Assembly (NCBI GenBank): GCA_002189035.1
Contig: NEEC01000011.1
Span: 1,178,001-1,242,000 of the forward strand
Length of the DNA: 64,000 bases
Reading direction: 5' to 3'
From: Utricularia gibba
Lineage: Eukaryota > Streptophyta > Magnoliopsida > Lamiales > Lentibulariaceae
Below, piece after piece: positions 58,870-64,000 of the stretch (positions within the stretch are counted from its first letter, which is position 1; each line of letters starts with the position of its first letter). The translations under genes were made by a program, and so were the position numbers. The notes beneath the pieces were generated by a model that ran no database searches, had not been told where the DNA came from, and worked only from the letters and a program-made list of their open reading frames with translations.

Positions 58870-60060
58870 TGACTCGCCCACCTGAGCGACCGGGGATCCA
58901 ACCTTCGGCCTTGTGCAGAACCAAAGGTGGACTTCAAACTCCATGTGAGCCCTAACCACAGATGAAGAAGCAGATGGGTCAAATGATTAACTAGGAAGAG
59001 ACATGATCAGATACCAAACTGCCATTTTCTTCCTTAAAAAAGCTCATCTGCACTGTGTCTGGTGGTCGTGAATAGTACCACTGATCCGATAGGACTTGGG
59101 TAGAGGATGAAATAAGAAACGGAAGTCTGCAGCCTTGTCGGTTGATGGCATTCAATTCTTACAGGCTCTTGAGCAACCTTGCGTAAGAATTGAATGGTGG
59201 GTGGTAAAGATGGCCCTGGACTTCTGATTCCATTGTTCTGTTTGGTGTATTTCTTGAATGGGGACAAAGGGGCTATTGGTCCATGGAGATGACCGCTCAC
59301 AGTCCCTCCTCTCTCTCTCCATGTTCAGAACCTAATGCACAAAGAATTTTTTTTTTTTCCTCTTTTGTTTGTTTCTTATCAACATAGTTCTGCAGAACAA
59401 AAAATGAAAATGGGCGTTGGGAGTCTGATCATATAAACCGAAAACTTGCGAAGCAGCAGCAGTAGGATGGGTTTCCTTTCCTTGGTTTGAGTTTGGGGAA
59501 ATTGGGCTCCCTCCTTGTGTTGCTGTCAAGCATCGCTGGCCTGGCCTGGCCTAGTCTCCCAACACTAACACAGAAGGGGGTTTTTAGGTAGCCCACTTGA
59601 TTTGGTCCCAGTTCCCATTTTGTACCCATTGCATTTTTAGGTAGCATGTAGCTAGCTAGCTAGTAGCTACCCCTCCCTCTTTGTGCCCACATTTTCTTAC
59701 AATAAAACATGCAGGCATGCCGCACATGTTGGAAATTCCGATGAATTCGGAAAACATTTTGAAATTAGTTTAGTAAATCAAAAAATGATCGAAATTTCAA
59801 ACATGAAATTCCTTTGCATTGGCAATGCCTGGATGTTGGAGGCGCGCCCATGTCAGGAGCATGTTGGCGCATCCTGAAGAAGCATAATCAGAATAATATA
59901 TTTGAAATAAAAAATGATTGGGTGGGCCCCCGTTGGAAGGTCATTATTAAATAAATCCCGCAATTATTCAATGTAATGAATGTTGAAGGGAAGGGAAGAG
60001 GAGGGAGACAAAGAAGACGACCATCTCATCATCCATTAATCCCCTCCCTGCTATTTATTA
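58870..60060. other. Intergenic DNA with a short hairpin and (TAGC)n
   Basis: No gene recognised. It holds the hairpin at 59149-59196 and a TAGC tandem run at about 59648-59663. CT-rich and GA-rich tracts are frequent. Confidence 0.4.
59149..59196. repeat. Perfect 14-bp inverted repeat (hairpin)
   Basis: CATTCAATTCTTAC (59149-59162) and GTAAGAATTGAATG (59183-59196) separated by 20 nt that include GCTCTTGAGC. The stem does not extend outward. Confidence 0.8.
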
Positions 60061-60077
60061 TTTATTTCATCATTAAA

Positions 60078-60105
60078 AAGAGAGAGAAAGAGAGAGAGAG
60101 AGAAT
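60078..60105. repeat. (GA)n microsatellite
   Basis: AGAGAGAAAGAGAGAGAGAG-type run of about 28 nt. Confidence 0.85.
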
Positions 60106-60229
60106 TCTGTTCTTCTGTCTTCCTTCTTACACTTCGCCATCTTCTCTCTTGTCGTACGGCAATTTAAGACCCCGGATTCCCCTTCCCCCTACCATTACAC
60201 ACGCCCACCTTAAAAACAAATATAATAAG

Positions 60230-60347
60230 AGAAATGTATTTAAAAAATTGGTATTATTTACGAGATATTATAATATAAAATAATATAATAACTACTGTAT
60301 TACTTTTTTTAATATAAACGATATTTTTATATCATAAATCTTATAAA

Positions 60348-60378
<31 letters not shown>

Positions 60379-63300
60379 CTAAAATACATAATTATAAAAA
60401 TAACTTTAAAATATAATTTATAATTTATTAATAAAAAATTTAATATTAAATTTGTTACAAAATTAAAAAATTATTAAATTCGATTGTTAAAATAACAAGA
60501 GAATTGGATTATTGTAAATATCTGAAAATTTATTAAATATAAAACATAAATTGGATTAAATTTTCATTCTTTTTCATATTCTAATTATATATGTTATAAT
60601 ATATTTTTTATAAAATATATTTAATTTAAGATATTAGAAATATTAAATAATAATTCCATAATTAGAAAAAGAGTTATTAACATATTTTAGTTATAAAATA
60701 TTTATGATTATAATATAATTAATTATATAAGTATTAATATATTCAATTTGATAATATTATTATTTATATTTAAAATTTTTAACATTTAATTATATTATTT
60801 TAAATATTTATATATAATCTTACATGTAAAATATCAACGTTTTTAAAGCTTCTTTTACTTTGCAAATACATTTTTTCTCTTTTCTCTTTTCTCTATTTTA
60901 TTAATTTCCCTTTAGTTAAAAGGAAGTTGATGAAATATACAATTGAAAGTGATGAAACATCACATTATAATTTATTTTAAATTCACTAATTTTCATATCT
61001 CACTTTTAATTTAAACAAATTTTAAGTTAATCATATATAGTCATTTAACAAATGATTTTGATAGGAATTTGGAAAATGTAAATTGAATAATTAGAAAAAA
61101 AATTAATAAAGAAAATTTTGTATTATTTTACTTAATTGTATATGCTTCGTTTTATGTTTTAAGGAAATCAGAAGTAGGAAATTCAAACATATGTTTTTAA
61201 TTTAATTAGAAAAGTAGTATTTTATTTAAATGCATATGAAATTTTTTTCATAAAATACCAATTAATTACTACCGAAGTAAATCTATAGAGTCGCAACTTT
61301 AATGTTTTTTTGGTATATAACAGACGGAAGAAACGTTTTGGAAATGAATTTTTTTTATGAAATTTCTATGTAATCAGTTTAAATAGTTCAATTATAATTA
61401 TTTAATACATATAAAATAAATCAAGATAAATGCACACGTATTTAAATAAATAATTGTTCAAATAATCTTTTACAATTCCATGAAATTCTTGCCACCATTC
61501 ATATTGAAAATTTTTACTTTTGTAATATTTTCAGCGTATTGCATTTACATATCATTTAGAAATTAAAAAAATATAAATTTTGCTATTGAGAAAAAAAGCA
61601 GAAGCTGAGCCATTAAATATCCATGAGGATGCTTAATGAATCTCTATGATAGCATTTGGTTTGTTTGGATATTTTGAATCCAAGTCTATTTTGTTTGAAT
61701 TTAAATTAATACATCTTAAGCAATTAATATTTATTTCTAATTTAGTGAAGAATATGATTTGTGTTTCAAATCATAATTTACCTTTCACATGCAGGTGAAA
61801 AAAATATGGATTTATTGAATTTTTATATAAAATTATACAAATATCTCTTAACTTATTAAAAAAAGAACCCAAAAATCAATTATATGTCAATTATGGTTTT
61901 CAACTCCACCACCTATTCCCATATTTTAGCATCTTCTTCATGAACGCAATGCTGATGCTGGAGCTTCTCTGGATTTTTTATAACAACAAAATCTGATAAG
62001 TGGGATTTTGAAATATGAAAGAAAGGCGTTGTTGGTTTGCTTTTTAGTGTGATAGGTTTAACAAGGGTATTGCATTGTTTTCATCCTTGGCAGGTGGTTT
62101 GGGTTATCAAGAGAGCTTGTGTTGTGTGTTGGGACACTACATACGATGTCATTTTCAGAAGTTTCTTTTTATTGAATACTATTAACATGCATATCCAAAT
62201 GATATTGACGAATTTAGCAAAAAAAAAAAAAAAATGAAGTGATTCTAGAAGCTCGATGGGTTAACTAACATATTTAAAACGTGGATGTCCCAAAATTTTA
62301 AGAGAGTTTGCTCATTGCAGATTCGATCTTATAATTTGAAAATGATAACTAAGTTGAGATAGATTATGTTTATCCAGACAAATGTCTATGTTTTTTTTCA
62401 GTTTTCAATTTTCTGAAGTTTTTTCTACTATCTTGCACTTAAGTCTTTCATTTCATAAAGTAAATAAGAGTAGGTTTACATGGCATTATTAGTCTATACT
62501 TAAGACAATCACTCATGAAAATACATTCTACTTATTTGGTAACTTCTAAACTTGGATATATTAAGTTAGTTGTGTTATCAGTTTTTTTGTTCATATAAAC
62601 CTTCACAAGTTTTCAGATCATCTGATAAAATTATATTTATTTCCCTTATTATTTAAAGCATACCACACAATATCTAGCCACTCATTCTAAAATAAAGAAA
62701 AAATAATATATGAATATATCCATAATTAGAAATTTAAAAATAAGTATAAAAAGAAAGAAATATCGAATCTTATAAATGTTAAATAATTAAGTATGTTGTC
62801 ACGTTACTGTTCTTGATATGAAGTAATAACACCTAAGAACTGAAACAAGTTCTTCAATTAGGAAGAAAATTTTTCTTGTTATTCTTTTTAGTTCATCCTC
62901 TTCCCCTCTCATAAGGTGTTTGGTTTCGTATCTTATTTGAATGCTTTCAAAATTAATATATCTTTCTTGTGTTTTTTCATTTATCTAAGATATTTTATTT
63001 ATTGCATTTTATATTATTCATAGCCAAAATGTAAAGATTGTATGTAACCTAAATAATCTATCATGTGTCCCTTCTTGTATGATATGCTCGTCAATTAATT
63101 ACATATGAATTAGATATGATTTGTTTCATACTACTACAACTAACACATAGGTAAATGTTAGAAAATATAATATGGATTAAATTGCATTTATGCATAAAAT
63201 TGTAAAAAAATACTAAAATTATTAAAATATTAAAAATATCATATAAAACAACTAATTTAGTTACAAAATATCTTAATTCTATAATAAAAAAATGATTAAA

Positions 63301-63380
63301 AAATGTGTGTTATCAGAATTTTGTGATTAATACAAAGTGTAGGAAGCACTATGTAAAGAGCAATACGCAAGTTCAACGCA
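60230..63380. other. Very AT-rich gene-free DNA
   Basis: A/T content is visibly extreme (long ATATAATATA and TTTAAAAT stretches), with stops in all frames. No element ends or coding motifs recognised. Confidence 0.5.
60350..60379. repeat. (AT)n microsatellite
   Basis: Uninterrupted AT dinucleotides of about 30 nt within very AT-rich DNA. Confidence 0.85.
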
Positions 63381-63438
63381 GCACCGAGTATAGCAATATG
63401 AGGTACTGTGTGCCTCCACAAGTTTAATGTCGCATTGG

Positions 63439-63556
63439 ATAGTGCAGATAGCCACACTTGATAGAAATTGTACTCTTCTGCAAATCCAATGAAATATCGA
63501 ATAGTGTAGATCACGCTATTTAATTGAAACTATATTCTTCTGCACTTTCAATAAAA
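63439..63556. repeat. 62-bp tandem duplication
   Basis: Unit 1 (63439-63500) and unit 2 (from 63501) share ATAGTGYAGAT, TTGAAA/AGAAATTGTACT-type sequence, TCTTCTGCA and CAATRAA in the same order, with about 75-80% identity by eye. Confidence 0.6.
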
Positions 63557-64000
63557 GGTGGTGGATTTATTCTTATTCATTTGGTGAATCAAAATCCACA
63601 CAAAACCCTAACCAATTGCCCTCTAAGTGCCATCAATGGTATAATTTTAGTTAATAATATCAGGTTTTGAAAAAACTTAAATATAGCATTCTTACATTAA
63701 AAATGAATCATTTTAATCTTCCTGAATGATATCATTTGTGCTCCACCCCGGCTACTGGACTCAGGTGTCCAAAATATATGAAAGTAAGTCTAATTCAGGG
63801 TATTTTAGATAAATGGCCCCTGTTTCACTTGTATCTAATAAAAGTAGACATTGTGTGACTTTGGTTACAAAATTGATCATGATCTAATTTTAAATAATAA
63901 TAATAATACAATCGTTTTTTATATGATTATTTTATTTTATATATAAACATAAATAAATAGTTTTTAATAAAAAATATTATATATTCTATAATATATTAAT
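63557..64000. other. AT-rich intergenic DNA to window end
   Basis: (AAT)n at about 63891-63907. Nothing else recognised. Confidence 0.5.

Overview
The window is nuclear DNA of a flowering plant, probably a eudicot. Short exons are separated by GT-AG and a few GC-AG introns, plant-specific gene families are present (CER3/WAX2, fasciclin-like arabinogalactan protein, chloroplast ClpC), there is a nuclear tRNA-Asp, and the rest is an AT-rich, retrotransposon-filled background. No prokaryotic feature, CRISPR array or virus was seen.

Host genes lie in a few islands. A RAD23 ubiquitin-receptor gene runs on the minus strand (23769-26371, 12 coding exons rebuilt). A compact plus-strand cluster follows: CER3/WAX2 cuticular-wax gene (about 38390-41063, 11 exons), an intronless fasciclin-like AGP (41361-42170), chloroplast Hsp100 chaperone ClpC (43288-46997, 9 coding exons) and tRNA-Asp(GUC) (47240-47311). 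Minor loci are a small one-helix membrane-protein gene on the minus strand (6915-7856, damaged) and a Nudix hydrolase fragment (58242-58505). These genes are neighbours, not an operon: protein quality control in cytosol/nucleus (RAD23) and plastid (ClpC), and surface wax/cell wall functions (CER3, FLA).

The remainder is mobile-element debris. 1-3620: copia, minus, running off the left edge. 10133-16170: gypsy remnant, minus, split by a solo LTR that is itself split by a second solo LTR. 16170-19400: deleted copia, plus, with a solo LTR inside its 5' LTR. 20040-20960 and 27060-27680: copia gag fragments. 29725-30450: LTR cut off against a ~158-bp tandem repeat. 31290-33265: MULE transposase remnant. 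33589-34494: another solo LTR. 48323-56973: copia element whose RNase H is split by a second copia. Three solo LTRs of one ~1.4-kb family were delimited to the base by TG/CA-type ends and perfect 5-bp target duplications.

Most notable: (1) the copia inside the 48-57 kb copia is circularly permuted (integrase C-part, RT, RNase H, one LTR, gag, protease, integrase N-part) and flanked by a 19-bp target duplication, as expected if a one-LTR extrachromosomal circle opened in integrase was captured at a staggered break. (2) The LTR family carries an 11-bp-arm hairpin with a compensatory base change and an inverted loop between copies. (3) ClpC and CER3, otherwise intact, show four apparent single-G deletions, mostly in G runs, suggesting base-calling/assembly errors. 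All domain calls come from reading the translated sequence; no database search was run.
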